Assembly (NCBI GenBank): GCA_006176705.1
Contig: QRFJ01005045.1
Coordinates: 1 to 64,000 of the forward strand
Reading direction: 5' to 3'
Source of the DNA: Cocos nucifera
Taxonomy: Eukaryota > Streptophyta > Magnoliopsida > Arecales > Arecaceae
DNA length: 64,000 nt
A program made the translations under genes and the position numbers. Positions 11,553 through 24,034 of this stretch are shown in pieces. The notes under the pieces were generated by a model. It made no database searches. It had not been told where the DNA came from and saw only the letters and a list, made by a program, of their open reading frames with translations. Position 1 is the stretch's first letter. Every line of letters begins with the position of its first letter.

Positions 11553-13330
11553 ATAGGTTCCCTCAGGTCCATGCTAAAGATTAGGGGCTTCCACAACATG
11601 GTATCAATGCTTGTGATGTCAAGGATGATTGACGTTTGAGTGATATCATGGGTCTATAATTTAGTATCAGGCTAGGTGATGCCTGAGACGTTATGGATGG
11701 CAACAGAAAGTTCTTGGGATTCATGGTGTTGAGGTATGGCATCGAAGCAAATCTGAAGAAGATCCAAGCTATCCAAGAAATGACTGTTCCAAAAATAATA
11801 AACAAAGTTCAATGCCTGATAGGGAAGGTTGCAGCTATGAATCCCTTCATATCGAGGTCGACAGAATAATATATGCCCTTCTTCCAAGTACTCAAACAAT
11901 CAAAGAACTTTAGCTGAACCCTCAAATGTTAGCAAGCATTCAAGGATTTAAAGAACTACCTTTGTTCACCTCCTCTCCTTGCCAAGCCCAAACCTAGTGA
12001 AGAATTATTCTTGTACCTAGCTGTATCTCTTATTGCTATTGGAGCTGTCATTATAAGAGAAGAAGCAAAAGTTCAGAAGCTAATCTACCACATACATTGA
12101 GTTTTGAGAGATGCAGTGACAATGTATACTAAATTAGAAAAACTGACCTATGCTCTATTGATTACAGCAAAAAAGATCTGACCTACTTCCAAGGACATAC
12201 GATGATGCTTCTCACTGATCAACCCATCAAGGCTATCCTTCATCGTCCCAATACTTCTGAAAGAATAGCAAAGTAGGTGATTTAGCTTACTAAGTTTAAC
12301 ATCAAGTTCCAACCTTAGCCATCAATTAAAGCTCAAATATTAGCTGACTTTATAGTAGAATGCACCATCCCAGGCCTAGTTGAACCTAAGTGGCAAGAAG
12401 TTAGCACCTCTAGTTTGTAGCCAAACTCCCCTGAAGAACGGACAGATCTTCTTGAGGACTCCTGGTTCCTGTATGTTGATGGATCGTCCAATGCTACTAG
12501 AGCAGGTGCAGGGTTGATTCTTATTAATCTGGAAGGACTTATTACTGAATATGCGCTATGCTTCAAATTTCTTGCTACCAATAATAGAGCAAAATATGAA
12601 GCTCTGATCATGGGACTAAGAATAGCAAAAAAATTGAGGACGAACCATGTGAAGGTCTACAGTGATTCATAATTGATTGTAGGGTAGATCAATGGTAGCT
12701 ATAAAGCCTTGGAGGAAAGTATGAAAAAGTACTTGGACAAAGTGAAGAGTTTGATTTTGGCCTTCAGTGGCTTTGACATTCAGCAGATCCCAAGAGCAGA
12801 AAATACTAGGGCTGACCTACTATCCATGTTAGCTATTCTAACTCCAAATGAATTGCCTAAAGAGATTTTCTTTGAAATTTTTTAGCACCCAAGTTCAGAG
12901 GAATCTAAAATAGTAATGCTAGTAGATCCTGAGCCCTACTAGATTGATCCTTTAATCTTATACCTCAAAGATGGCATCCTTTCTAGGGATCCTAAAGAAG
13001 CTCAAAAGTTGAGAAAATAAGCCTCCCGTTATGTTCTATATGAGAAAAAAATTATATAAGAGGTCCTACTCCTTGCCGCTTCTCAGATATCTTCGACCAT
13101 CTAAAACTCACTATGCCCTAGAAGAAGTTCATGAGGGAATATGTGGAAACTATCTTGGAGCTGATCATTGTCCTACAAACTATTTTGGTAAGGATATTAT
13201 TGGTTGACTATGCAATAGGATGCCATTGATTATGTGAGAAGATGTGACCCATGTTAGAGCAATGCCAATATTTAGAGATAGCTAGCCTCTCAGCTCACAT
13301 CTTTAAGTGCTCCATGGCCGTTTGCACAAT
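11553..13330 (+). pseudogene. Ty3/gypsy pol relic, Tat-type (RT end, RNase H, second RNase H, integrase start)
   Basis: Plus-strand translation with many stops gives, in order: the end of an RT with KFLGFMV (about 11708), the connection and RNase H with FLYLAVS and LLTDQPIKAI (12000-12240), a second RNase H of the archaeal type with LYVDGSSNATRAGAGL, TNNRAKYEALIMGLR and KVYSDS (12470-12680) ending IQQIPRAENTRADLLS, and the start of an integrase with HEGICGNYLGADH (13110-13270). The extra archaeal-type RNase H after the normal one marks the Tat (Ogre/Retand) lineage of plant gypsy elements. Gag, protease and LTRs are absent here. There are more than ten in-frame stops, so it is long dead. Confidence 0.85.
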
Positions 13331-13820
13331 GGAAGATGGATAAATCTCAGTCCAATCCATAGGTTAGCCCCCTTAGGATCTTACAAAATAAGGTCCTAAG
13401 TTCCTAAGATAAAACCCAATCCCCAGCCAGAACAGAAACTACGTTTTGTTCTATTCGCTACTCAAGCCAGCCCGTTCAGCAATTGGATCAGCTCAATGGT
13501 GATGTCTCCTGTGAGAGTCTGAATCATCACTCTCAGTTCTACTACTTGGACTGACTCTCTTAAGATTTGAGTCGGCTCAGCTTCCACTCGGGCTGGCTCT
13601 GACATGAATCGAGCCAGCTCTTCCAGCATATCAGTTAGATATGCTTTCTAGATTTCTGCTCAAGCTAGCTCTCTCAAAATTTGGACTGGCTCTTCTACAG
13701 CTCGGGCTGGCTCTTCTGATAGAATCCAAGCCAGCTCTTTTAAAGTATTTGTCAAAGCTTTTTGATGGTTGATTTCATTTGCTCCTTGCTCTCTTTCCTC
13801 CTGCTTTCAAGGCTTCAGAG
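13331..13820. repeat. Intergenic stretch with recurring CTGGCTCT / GAGCCAGCTCT motifs
   Basis: No coding match. Between about 13450 and 13740 the words GGCTGGCTCT, GAGCCAGCTCTT, GACTGGCTCTTC and GTCGGCTCAGC recur about ten times in both orientations at irregular spacing. It may be an eroded tandem or low-complexity region belonging to the neighbouring gypsy element. Confidence 0.4.
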
Positions 13821-16800
13821 TACCAAGCATGGTCATGTTAATGATTGGACTTAATCGGATTCTTACAGCTAAAGCCTACTGATTAGACTTTTGGGATAAA
13901 ATTAAATTACTAAAAGTTGTTTGGAGAAATAATTGGTTAAAGAACCTACCCATAGATGCACATGGGTTGATCGGCCAAAGTCGGGCTTGTGTGCAGTCTA
14001 TGTGAATTCTAGTATCTACTAGGGAATTGAAGTAATTTTCTAAATTAGAGGTAGAGGCTATCAATTTGAATAAAATAGTGAGAGAATCTTTAGACTAAAG
14101 TTCAAGTCTTTAGGCTTAAAATAATTTATATACATGAGGCCATTAATCTCTTTTCTCATAGAATAAGGCTAAATCCTAATTGCTCAAATCACTGTGAGAT
14201 AGGGATGACTTATGAGACCCAACTTCTATAATTAGTATCAAAAGTTGAATTTGGTTCAGTAGTACGAATGGATTCATGCTAGAGCTTCTGAGCCCAGTCA
14301 AAATAATAAGTCTAATATTGACCCAAATCAGGCATAGTGCTTCTACTATTTGAAGCATGGACATCGAGAGAAGAATTGTATTACTTTCCTTGACCATAAC
14401 AGACTGAGCAAGAAAAAGGAGCAAGAATTGCTTATCAAGGATGTTATATGATAACACCTTGAAATTTTCTATATATAATTCTACTACCAGGGTATTAGAT
14501 ATTGATGGTCTTATGCAATTTGTTGCAAGCATTATAGGCAAGTGGAATATTTGAAAATGGTGAGAGATTCATGAATATTAAGGAAAAAAATTCTGTTCTA
14601 ATTCTAGCTTTAAGAATTATCAAGCTTATTTTCAAAAGATATCATTTTGAATGATTATCACTATTGTCTATTGTTTATGATAAATATAATCTATGTTGGC
14701 CTTTTGGTCAGAGATGGTTACATTTATCAATAAAGAAGATTATTATGATATTACTGTGAATAATATTATAATAATACATGGATAATAAAAAAATAGCACT
14801 TAATATTAACACAGCTTGTTAAGTGTAATGTACACATTTAATAAACACTTAAGTTAGATTATGTCATCAATGTCTACCTTTATTATTATAGACTTAGTCA
14901 TCTTGACAAGAACAGGATAAATAGGCTAGCTTGAGAGGAAAACCTCAACATCAATGATTGTAAATCATTGACGATCTGTGAGTCTTATTTTCTTATAAAG
15001 ATGACAAAATCACCTTTTACTGAAAAAGATGAAGGAACTGATAAAATTCTAAGTCCCATACATAGTGATGTATGTGGACCTATGAACTCAAGTGTCAGAG
15101 AAAGATATCAATATTTTATTATAGACGACCTATCTGGGCATGGGTGCATCTAGCCTAAATCATTTGAAATATTCAAATGATTCAATAATGAAATTGAAAA
15201 ATAAACTGAAAAAGATATTAGAACTCTTCGATCAGATCAAGGAGGCGAATACTTATCCAGTAAGTTTATGACATATCTAAGAGAGAATAGGATTCTCTCT
15301 TAGTGAATTTCTTTTTAGAACATAGTGTATCGAAAAAAAGAAATCAAACTTTGTTAGACATGGTTCAATCCACGATCGGGTTCACTAATTTGCCTGTTTC
15401 AGGGCTATGCTCTTATGACTACTTGTTTTACTCTAAAAATTTACACAAAGTAAATCTATTGCAAAGACTCCATATGGGATATGGATCGAGCATAGACCTA
15501 GACTCTCTCATATTCAGATTTATGGTTGATCGACCTCTGTCATGGGTTTGTACATAGATAAACTTGGATCTTAGCCCAAATTGGTATTTAAGGATTATTA
15601 ATTCTACCATGCTGAAGAACATAAGATGTTCATCAGTAGTAGGGCATTTCTTTTGGAAAGGAGTTTCTTAAAGAAGGAACTAATGCCTATCAAATTGAAC
15701 TTAGAGAAGTTTGACTGGTAGAAAAAGTGCCAACATAATCTAGTAAACCTACAGAACCAGACTTGATCAGATCAAATCCAAAGCCTATTAAAGTTATACC
15801 TTTAAGGAGATCTGATAGAGCACCACATTAGCTGGATAGATACTATGGTATCTAGGTCTAGGACGGCGATCTTGTTAAGCTCGATCAAAACAATAAGGAT
15901 CCGATCAGCTATAGAGATGCAATGCAATGATCTGACTTTGAGAAGTGGCTTGGAGCCATACAATCCAAATTGAAGTCCATGAAAATCAATAGTGTGTGGA
16001 CACTAGTTGATTCACTTGAATGGATAAAATCTATTGGGTGTGAATGAATTTTTAAAAGGATCAGAGTAGCGTAGTTGGGAAGGTAAAGACCTGTAAAGTT
16101 CATTTGACTGTTATCTCAGTTTTGGAGCATACGTTTTGAACATATGTCTTTGTTATGAACAAAGAAAAATCCTACATTTGTAGGTGGGCAAAATATTCTG
16201 TGGTGTTATTCCTTGTGTTGTCTATGAATGAAATTCTCTTAATTGATAATGGCATTTCAGCATTACAAGGAATAAAGGTTTGATTGTCATCTAATTTTTT
16301 CATGTTCAAGATCAGATATAGTATACTTACTGAGGATAGTGAGCAGATACCAGTCTAATTCAAGTGAGAACCACTGAAAGATTGTACAGACAATCCTTAA
16401 GTACTTAGAAAATACTAAGATCCAGTGAGTCAAATATGAAAATACTGACTTAAAATATGTGGATGTTTTAATTTCAGTTTTTAGTCAGATCAAGATAACA
16501 ACAAGAGAATGTCGGGTTATACCCTAAGTGCAGTAGCAATCTACTAAAAAGGTTCCAAGCAGGATACTATAGCCTATTAAGTTAATGATGTAGAGTACAT
16601 CGTGGCATATGATACTGCCATGTGAGTTGTGTAGTTGCTAAGATTCATTAGCAGGTTGGGAGTGGCACCATCCACCGATGGTCCAATCCTATCATAGCAC
16701 TGGAGCCATAGCTCAGGCTAAAAAATCGATGAACTAGCATATTCTACATTACTTTCATCTTAGATATTTAGATCTGGGTGACGTCAACCTTTAGAAGATC

Positions 16801-16921
16801 GATGAAAAGAAGAACTTGACCGACCCATTTGCTAAGGCCTCGAAATTAAGGAGTTCTATGAACTTAAGTAGAAGATAGGATATTTGATATCATTCTGATT
16901 GGCTTTAGTTCAAGTGAGAGT
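13821..16921 (+). mobile_element. Family 2 copia internal region 2a, decayed and missing most of gag
   Basis: Starts abruptly in a leader that matches 23886-24034 (the 2c copy). Next comes a zinc knuckle CFYYLKHGHREKNC (14338-14379, second Cys now Tyr). An integrase remnant follows (from about 14968, with MTKSPFTEKDEG and IHSDVCGPMN, then RTLRSDQGGEYLS near 15219). An RT remnant (about 15950-16350) lacks the YVDD segment because of an internal deletion, and an RNase H end reads LQKIDEKKNLTDPFAKAS (16785-16850). A degraded purine tract leads directly into the LTR at 16922. The capsid part of gag is missing between the leader and the knuckle. Many stops; it cannot make proteins. Confidence 0.8.
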
Positions 16922-19536
16922 TGTTAGAAAATGTGTCCTAAAGTCAATTATCTAAGTGATAGTGATTGAAATTAGCATATGAATTATCTAATAATAATAG
17001 TTATTTGGTTGGTTCATCATACAAGTTCTATCTTCCTTGGATGAACTCCTAAATTATGATGTTCTTAGAACCATAATCAATCAATAAATAAGGATTTATT
17101 GGATAGTTCTTAAACTGTTCACAACTAAATGATAAGTTATTAATAAGGATGATAACTTATCAAGTGTAGGTCACTGTATGCCATATGCATTGATTTTTCT
17201 CATAACCAAGTAGTGTGGAGACACTGGTATGGCATCCAGGTAAGATGTAGGAGTACATCTGTACTGAACGTGACCAATGTAGCACTCTACTGTCAAGAAT
17301 AGCTAGCTAAGGCCAATGGGTATAAGTATTCCTCCGATCTGAGATCACCATGGTGACTTGCAAACAACTCACTATACTTTAGTACCAAATTGCCTATATT
17401 TTTATTATAGGTTTGAAAGATTTTGAGGTATAGTCAAGTACTTATAGAGTCGGTGTGTGAGTCAAGATGGGATTGACCACTCCTGATTAACTTCAGAAAG
17501 AGAATGACTCGATGTGTTTCAATTTAGCAAAACCTAGGCCTGAGTAATCCTTGTAAGGAGTCAGATGATTTGCAAAATTTTGAAACATAATAGAGATTAC
17601 TTCTATGAGTATTGATAGCATACTCGAAGTTATCTTGAGCAATATTGGTCAAAGAGATGAATTATACAATAAACATGGGCCAGAATTCTAAGAATGTTGC
17701 TTTGCATACATTCGACCTATCCGGACGTTGGGTATCATTGCTAGGTGGTCATTCTGATTGATACTGGAATTGATTCCTGTGCTACCAGATTAGGTTCAAA
17801 CCTATGAGGTCACATACATAAGAGATTATAACTTGATCAGATGGTTAATTGATGATTGAGAATTGTTCTTAGGTCAAATTATCAATACGATTGATGTTTG
17901 AGCTAATACAACTATTGTAGGAGGATTGATTAGCAATTGGATTGCTAATTGGCTCAATTTGATTGAGCAATCAGGCTAAGATCAAGTCTAATTGAATTAA
18001 ATTCAATTAAAATTAATTTGGATTTAATTTGATTAAGTTTAATTGATTTATTGGATAAGTCAATTGCAAGAAAAAAATAATTCCTAGTTGGACTAGGATT
18101 TGAGTGCACCTAATTGCTAATTAAGTTAGGATTTAAATTAGAATTAAATATGATTTAATCTAATTTAATTAGACTGCTAATTTGACTAGGATCATCTTTA
18201 ATTAGGTTGTATTTAATCTAGATTTGAATTAGATTCAAAATAGTTTTGACCTAGTCAAATAAGAGGAGTCCCAATGGGACTGAGACCCTCACTCCTTCCT
18301 TGTGCCACCTTAAAGTCCACACCACTTTTATTTCCTGATCTTTGCATGAGTTTTCTCATGCCATAAGAGCATTCTCGTACACCCCAAATTTTTGGAGTTA
18401 AGGAATCAAATTTGACTTGATCAAATTTGGAAGTTGTTTTAGATTTAAATTCTATTTGATAGAGTTCTAGAATTCTAAAACTCTTTCCGCATTCTTTTGA
18501 AAATTACTTCCAACGCTAGATTCTTTTTTGCACCCTCTTTTTCCTAGATTTCTTCTACCCTCTTCCTTTTCTTACATGGAAAATTAGCTATCAAAAATTC
18601 TTGGAGGCGTCCAAGAGTTGGATGCCACCAAGAATGCCATTTTGTCTATGAAGTTGACCTAGTCTTTGGGGTGGATATTGGCGCCTCCTTTTTAGGAGAA
18701 GGTTGGCATCAAAATACCTGGTTTTTTCCATAGTAAAACCTAAAGAAAAGAGGTTGAATGCATGGAGTTTTGGGGCACCAATTTACTTGGAGAAGGGCCT
18801 TTCTTTTGGACATCAAATGTTGATGTCTTCATGAAGACAAAGGTAAGAGAAGATTATCTTCTTTTGATTTTTCTTTAAGTATTTTCCTTTTAATCTTTTA
18901 TGTATCTTTTATATGATAAAAAAAATTATGAGAGAGAGAGGAATAGGGCATGGGGATGAGTGCTTCAAGTTGTTGGGGCATGATGTTCTTTTTGGACATG
19001 ATCTTATCATGTCCTGATGAGAGAAGAAAAAGGGAAGAAAGGTAGTCTCTTAGGGTTTCTTTGAGAACCCTTCTTCTCTATTTATTTATGAAATTTTTTT
19101 ATGAGAAAAATTAGATAATGTTAGATCTGCAAATATGAGAAAAATCTAGAGAAGAAAGTCTCCTCTTGTCCTATCATAGAGATATTTTCAAGACATCAAT
19201 GATTTTTTTATGAAAAAAATTAGATAATGTTAGATCTAAAAATATGAGAAAAATCTAGAGGAGAAGGTCTCCTCTTGTCTTAACATAGAGATAATTTTAG
19301 GACATCAATCATTGATGTCTTGAAAGAGAAGATTTGTCTTCTCTTATGGTGTTTTTTCTTATCTTTATTTTTTGATTTTTGGAAGATCCAAGGATTAGAT
19401 TTCTCCCTTATTCCTCTTATTCTTCATCTTTTGGAGGGTCTAAGAGATCTGAAGAATAATTTTTAGATTGACTATCAGGAGGGATCCACAAAAAGAAAGT
19501 AATTTGAGCGAATCTTCATTTGACGAACCTTTGATC
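16922..19536 (+). repeat. Family 2 LTR, first part (shared by 2a and 2c)
   Basis: Begins TGTTAGAAAATG right after the 2a purine tract and shares its head with the 2b LTR at 62219 (TGTTGGAAAATG, with the later segments GAGTGTAGGTC and GAGATCACC also in common). It is broken at 19536 by a family 1 LTR and resumes at 21817. No coding potential. It contains a 109-base tandem duplication (19093-19310) near its end. Confidence 0.75.
19093..19310 (+). repeat. 109-base tandem duplication inside the family 2 LTR
   Basis: Unit 1 (19093-19201) and unit 2 (19202-19310) both start ATTTTTTTATGA and end GACATCAAT(G/C), with roughly 90% identity and equal length. A recent local duplication by slippage or unequal exchange is the simplest cause. 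Confidence 0.8.
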
Positions 19537-21816
19537 TGAAGGAAAAAACCTTGTTTCCCAGGTCAGGTTCGTTCAGATCTGATTGGATCAAGAGGGATAT
19601 TTCAAAAATTTTTCTCTAAGATCCTAATTAGATCTGAGACTCTTCAGATCTAATCTTATTAATCTAAGAAAATAAAATAAAATAAAATCTAATTTAATTA
19701 TACCTTTATTTTGGGTAATCCAATTATACTATGATGATCTTGATGTTTGCCTGAGCTTCTGGACGTAGCCACGTAAGCGCCTGGCCTCTATCGGTATCCA
19801 CTCAGGTAGGATCTGGAGATCTTCTTCTTCTCAATCAATCTTCCAAAAATTAGATCAAGACCTGATCTTCAAGGTCTTCAAAAATTCTTTTGAAGAACAA
19901 CCGTTGTCTCTTGCAGCAGTGCTACCTTCTTCCTTTCCTGTTACCTTTCACTTGCTTGGATTGCACCTAACTCATGCCCAAAGTCTGTTGGACATGGAGA
20001 GGAGAGAGAGGACCTGAGGATGGCATGGAGAGGGAGGGAGAGGGGCTATATGGCATGGGCTAGAGCAGAAACTCTCTATTCTAGGTGCAGATAGGATTTA
20101 TATAGATCCTATTGTGCCGTGTAGTGCCACATCATCCCGACCAATCATGGCCTTTTGTGCAATCAAATCTAAATCTGATTGATGGGATGACATCATCTAA
20201 TCAAATCAAATTAGAGGCCCTCATGAACCTCCTTAGGTGACGCCAAGACTGGTCAAACAGCACTCCTTGGTGCCACAGCATTAAAATTCATTAAGCAATC
20301 TGGAGTCCCATCTGTATGGAACTCCATGCGTTATCCTCATGGGGCGCACGTCTCCCTAGGCATGCACCCCTTGCCTGTCTGCTTTTTAGCAGGGAGACAA
20401 TGTCCAAGGTTCCATCCTATGGGTGCATGACACATAGGCAGATGTCTAAATGTCAAAATTCAATATTTGACCAAAGTCCAAAGATAAGATTTAGCAGATG
20501 ACGAAAAATGGCAGGTGTTATCTCAAATTTATTTCATAAATTAAGATAACCCTTTTCTGACTTGGACAAGCTCCAGTCAGACCAAGTAAAGATTTTTGAG
20601 TGAGTCCAAACCTATTTGACTCAGTCGAGATAAGTTTTAATGATTGTTTAAAGGAGAACATTAGGCTCAATCGTGTGCTAGCATAATTTTCTTGCACCTA
20701 ATTAAATCTTATTCAAATCAATTGAACTGGTTTAGTCCAATTGATGATATTCAAATCCAAATCCTTATTTGTATGACCCAGTTAGATTTAGTTCTATATG
20801 GTAATGGGATATGTCGTGATCTCTATCATCGACATCATCGAAACACTTCTGATGGATTAGAACTTTTCTGATTCAGATAACTAGCATGATCGATCATCCA
20901 AATCATTCTAATTATTTTCAAAATCCACCAATGACACCTAGCAGCATATGATGGCAATCCATCTGAACTAAAAATGAACCTCTTGGTGTAGTTACCTGTG
21001 TGATTAAGTTCTTCTATCTTGAGCCCTGATCGGATTAGGGTTAAGGTGATCTCATCAAACCCTAATTTTCGTCATATGAATTAATCATTCGATTCAAGTC
21101 CAATGTGAAAATCCTAATAAAAACTCTTTCTATTATTTCACTTTGCCATAGCCATGGACTTATGGACTCGACTCTTATGATCATCATAGGACTGCTCCTC
21201 TTCTACCGAGGTAGATTGATCCCTTATTAGTGCAATCCAATTCCTACAATGAACATGCTATAGCCATCATACACCTCAGAGTTTTGAATGGCTAGGAGAT
21301 CGAGTTATGGAGTAGTCAAACTATAGCACCCTTAAGATGAACTACCGATGCACCTCAGGTAAAAGAATTAGACACACCATTGCAACTTCGAGCCAGTCAT
21401 TGATGAGAAGGTAGACTTCCTCATGACTGCTCGAGGTGGTCACGCTCAATGCTCTTATTCTCTAATGAATATCTGTACTCTCACTCTAGTATCTCTACAC
21501 CGTAGACTCAAGGCTCATCTATCAAAAAAAAGTGATCATACACCAACCTTCAGGATCAATCACCATCCTTATGATGATCCTACGATCAGAAGCATTTTTT
21601 GAGTTAATAATAAAAATTCATGTCTTAATTTTTTAACTCTTGAATATATGAACTATCATTATCATTAACTCAAGAAATATATCACAGATACTTTCAAATA
21701 CACACTGTGACAGAAAATAATATATTTTATTATTTATAGTCAAAATTATAATTTTGCTCTTAGAAGTGTATTACAAGTGTCAGCCAATCTGGCTTCTAGA
21801 GCACACCTATCTAATA
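19537..21816 (-). repeat. Family 1 LTR without internal region (probable solo LTR), old
   Basis: 2280 bases from TGAAGGAAAAAACC to CTAATA (ancestral CTAACA), with LTR sequence throughout and no gag-pol attached. Both flanks belong to the family 2 LTR. The flanking pentamers TGATC (19532-19536) and TGTTG (21817-21821) match at only three of five bases, so a target duplication is not proven. It keeps just one W-box core (20467-20472) of the cluster seen in young copies. Confidence 0.75.
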
Positions 21817-22185
21817 TGTTGCAACTTCATGTGGACTTTCTATAGAGACCGGACGTGAGTGCAGCTCTAAAGGAAATAACAAAAATCAAATGCAAAGTTT
21901 TCAACTCACATGAAGGTAAGAAATTTGATCTCTTCTGTCACCTAGATGTGATCTAGGATTTAGATCTAGAATTATTCTAGATTTAGGATATTAATTTGAT
22001 CAATATCAAAATATTTATTTTCAAATTTAAGAATGCATTATGACATGCTATAGGTCCTAGATGTATGGTTTAGTAATTAGATTATATGCTATTATAGATT
22101 AAATTATTTAATATATATCTTCTACTGTATTTTATTTTAAAAATATTTTAAAATTAAAGCATGAAACCCTTCATATTTTTTAATA
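21817..22185 (+). repeat. Family 2 LTR, last part
   Basis: Continues the LTR broken at 19536 and ends just before a degenerate primer binding site at 22187. With the first part the LTR would be about 2.98 kb. The terminal CA has decayed to TA. The exact right end depends on accepting the mutated primer site. Confidence 0.6.
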
Positions 22186-22186
22186 G

Positions 22187-22198
22187 TCATATCAGAGC
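22187..22198 (+). other. Degenerate primer binding site of family 2 element 2c
   Basis: TCATATCAGAGC, two mismatches from TGGTATCAGAGC. It marks the start of a second family 2 internal region to the right of the LTR, and shows that this LTR has internal sequence on both sides. Confidence 0.6.
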
Positions 22199-24034
22199 AT
22201 CTAGTTTCTTTTATAACTTGATCATGTTTGCATTAAAATAAATCTAAAAATAAAATTTTTAAAGATCACACATACTGATTATAAGGTTGTCCTACTACAA
22301 GGTTTATCCCTTATGGTGGAGAGGTTGTCCTAGTATGTATTGATCTATTTTTTAATCATAAATAAGTTAGATATGATCTAAATAATTTTATAATTTATTT
22401 TTTTAGTTTTAAAATTAAAATTAAATAGATGTTAGATCTATTTTAGATTATTTAGATTAGATCTAAATAATATCAGGTCGGACATATTGATTATAAGTTT
22501 GTCCTACTGTAAGATTTATCTATTATAGTGGAGAGGTTGTCTTAGTATGTGTTGACCTAAATAAATCATAAATATGTTAGATGAGATTTAAAATAATTTA
22601 TGATTTATTTTTAGATTTTAAATTTAAATTTAAATGATTTATGATCTAATCCATGTGATGTATTTTATGTTTAGATCTAGATCCTCTTGTTGCATATATT
22701 GATATGTATTTTTTATTTTGAATCTAGAATGTATATATATGACATATTTATTTTATAAAATTTAAATTGAGAACTTACTTTCTATAAAATCTTAGATTCA
22801 AAACCATAGGACGTGATATAAATATTAAAATAAATCAAATCTAAAATCAAATATTGAATATGATTCAACATAAACTGTTTATAATTTGAAAATATTTTAA
22901 ATGATCAAATCAAAAATTAGTTCTGAGGTTCCATAAATCTAAACCCATAAGTCTTGAACTTAATTAAGAATTAAGTGATTGTTTAGGATCTAGGTTTATG
23001 ATTTGAAGATCCTAAGATAATTTCATAAAATATGGGTTAAAGGATAATGGGTTAGCTTTGATTAGGTCCATAACTGGATTGGACCTAGGGTTAGATTAAA
23101 TATGAACTAAGTTAAAAAATTGATCAAACCTAATTAATAGTTAATTAGGATTAGATCATTTTTTTAGATCAATTCAATAGTTATAGTTGATCAAAGTCCA
23201 TATATCTATTAAATGATTACTGATCGTGGCTCAGTGATCGAGTTTGAGTCTTTAGGCAGATCAAATCAAAACTGATAAATCGATTGGTGTCTAAGGTAAG
23301 TCTAGCATTTCCAGATTGAAGATTTTTAATTGGCAGCTTGTTTATCTGACCATTTTCGATGGTGTTTAAAGTAAGCCTTGGTAGACACTCCCATCGATCT
23401 CACTTACCTAGCCAATATGGTTAATCAACTTTTGATTAGGTTACTCATTGATTCAGGCTAACCCATGTCACATAGAAAATCAGTGAGACTGATTTTATTC
23501 AGTGAGACTGATCTAGGTGCCCATGGACTGATATTGATCCTACTCCTTGTCAAAGACTTGAGAAGTCTATGGGAGGACTTGACTTGGTGAAGTCAGTGGG
23601 AGCAAATTGGTTCATGTTCTTTCTATCCTTAAATCATAAATAAATTTAAATTCTCTAAAATTATTAGGTTCTTAAAATGATATAGTTATGGAGATAATTG
23701 AGTCATAGCCTTTCATTAAGTTGGATGATAATGGGTCCATTAACTTAATAATCATTAGAGGCCCAAAGGCTTAGTGCTTATTGACTAATTAAATTATCAT
23801 TCATAATATGATAACTTAGAAAGGTCTCTTTTATAGTGGTTAGGTTGACCAACCAAAGTTGGGCTTAATCATTCGTTGGTTAGATGCACCAAGTATGATC
23901 ATGTTAATGATTAGACCTAATTGGATTCTTACAGTGGAGTCCAAAGCCTACTGATTAAGTTTCTAGGGCAAAATTAAATTACTAGAAGTTGTTTGAAGAA
24001 GCAATTGGTTAAAGAACCTACCCATAAATGCACA
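22199..24034 (+). mobile_element. Family 2 element 2c leader, interrupted at 24034
   Basis: Non-coding leader with no ORF. The part from about 22935 matches the 2b leader after the N gap (57769 on), and its end matches the 2a leader (13821-13960). It stops at 24034 where element C inserted; the rest of 2c must lie beyond the right window edge. It holds a tandem duplication at 22271-22650. Confidence 0.75.
22271..22650 (+). repeat. Diverged tandem duplication in the 2c leader
   Basis: Two units with a period of about 212 bases start CATACTGATTATAAG (22271) and CATATTGATTATAAG (22483). Each carries GTTGTCCTA twice around TTATGGTGGAGAG or TTATAGTGGAGAG. The second unit is shorter. The duplicated part is the segment just downstream of the primer site. 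Confidence 0.7.
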
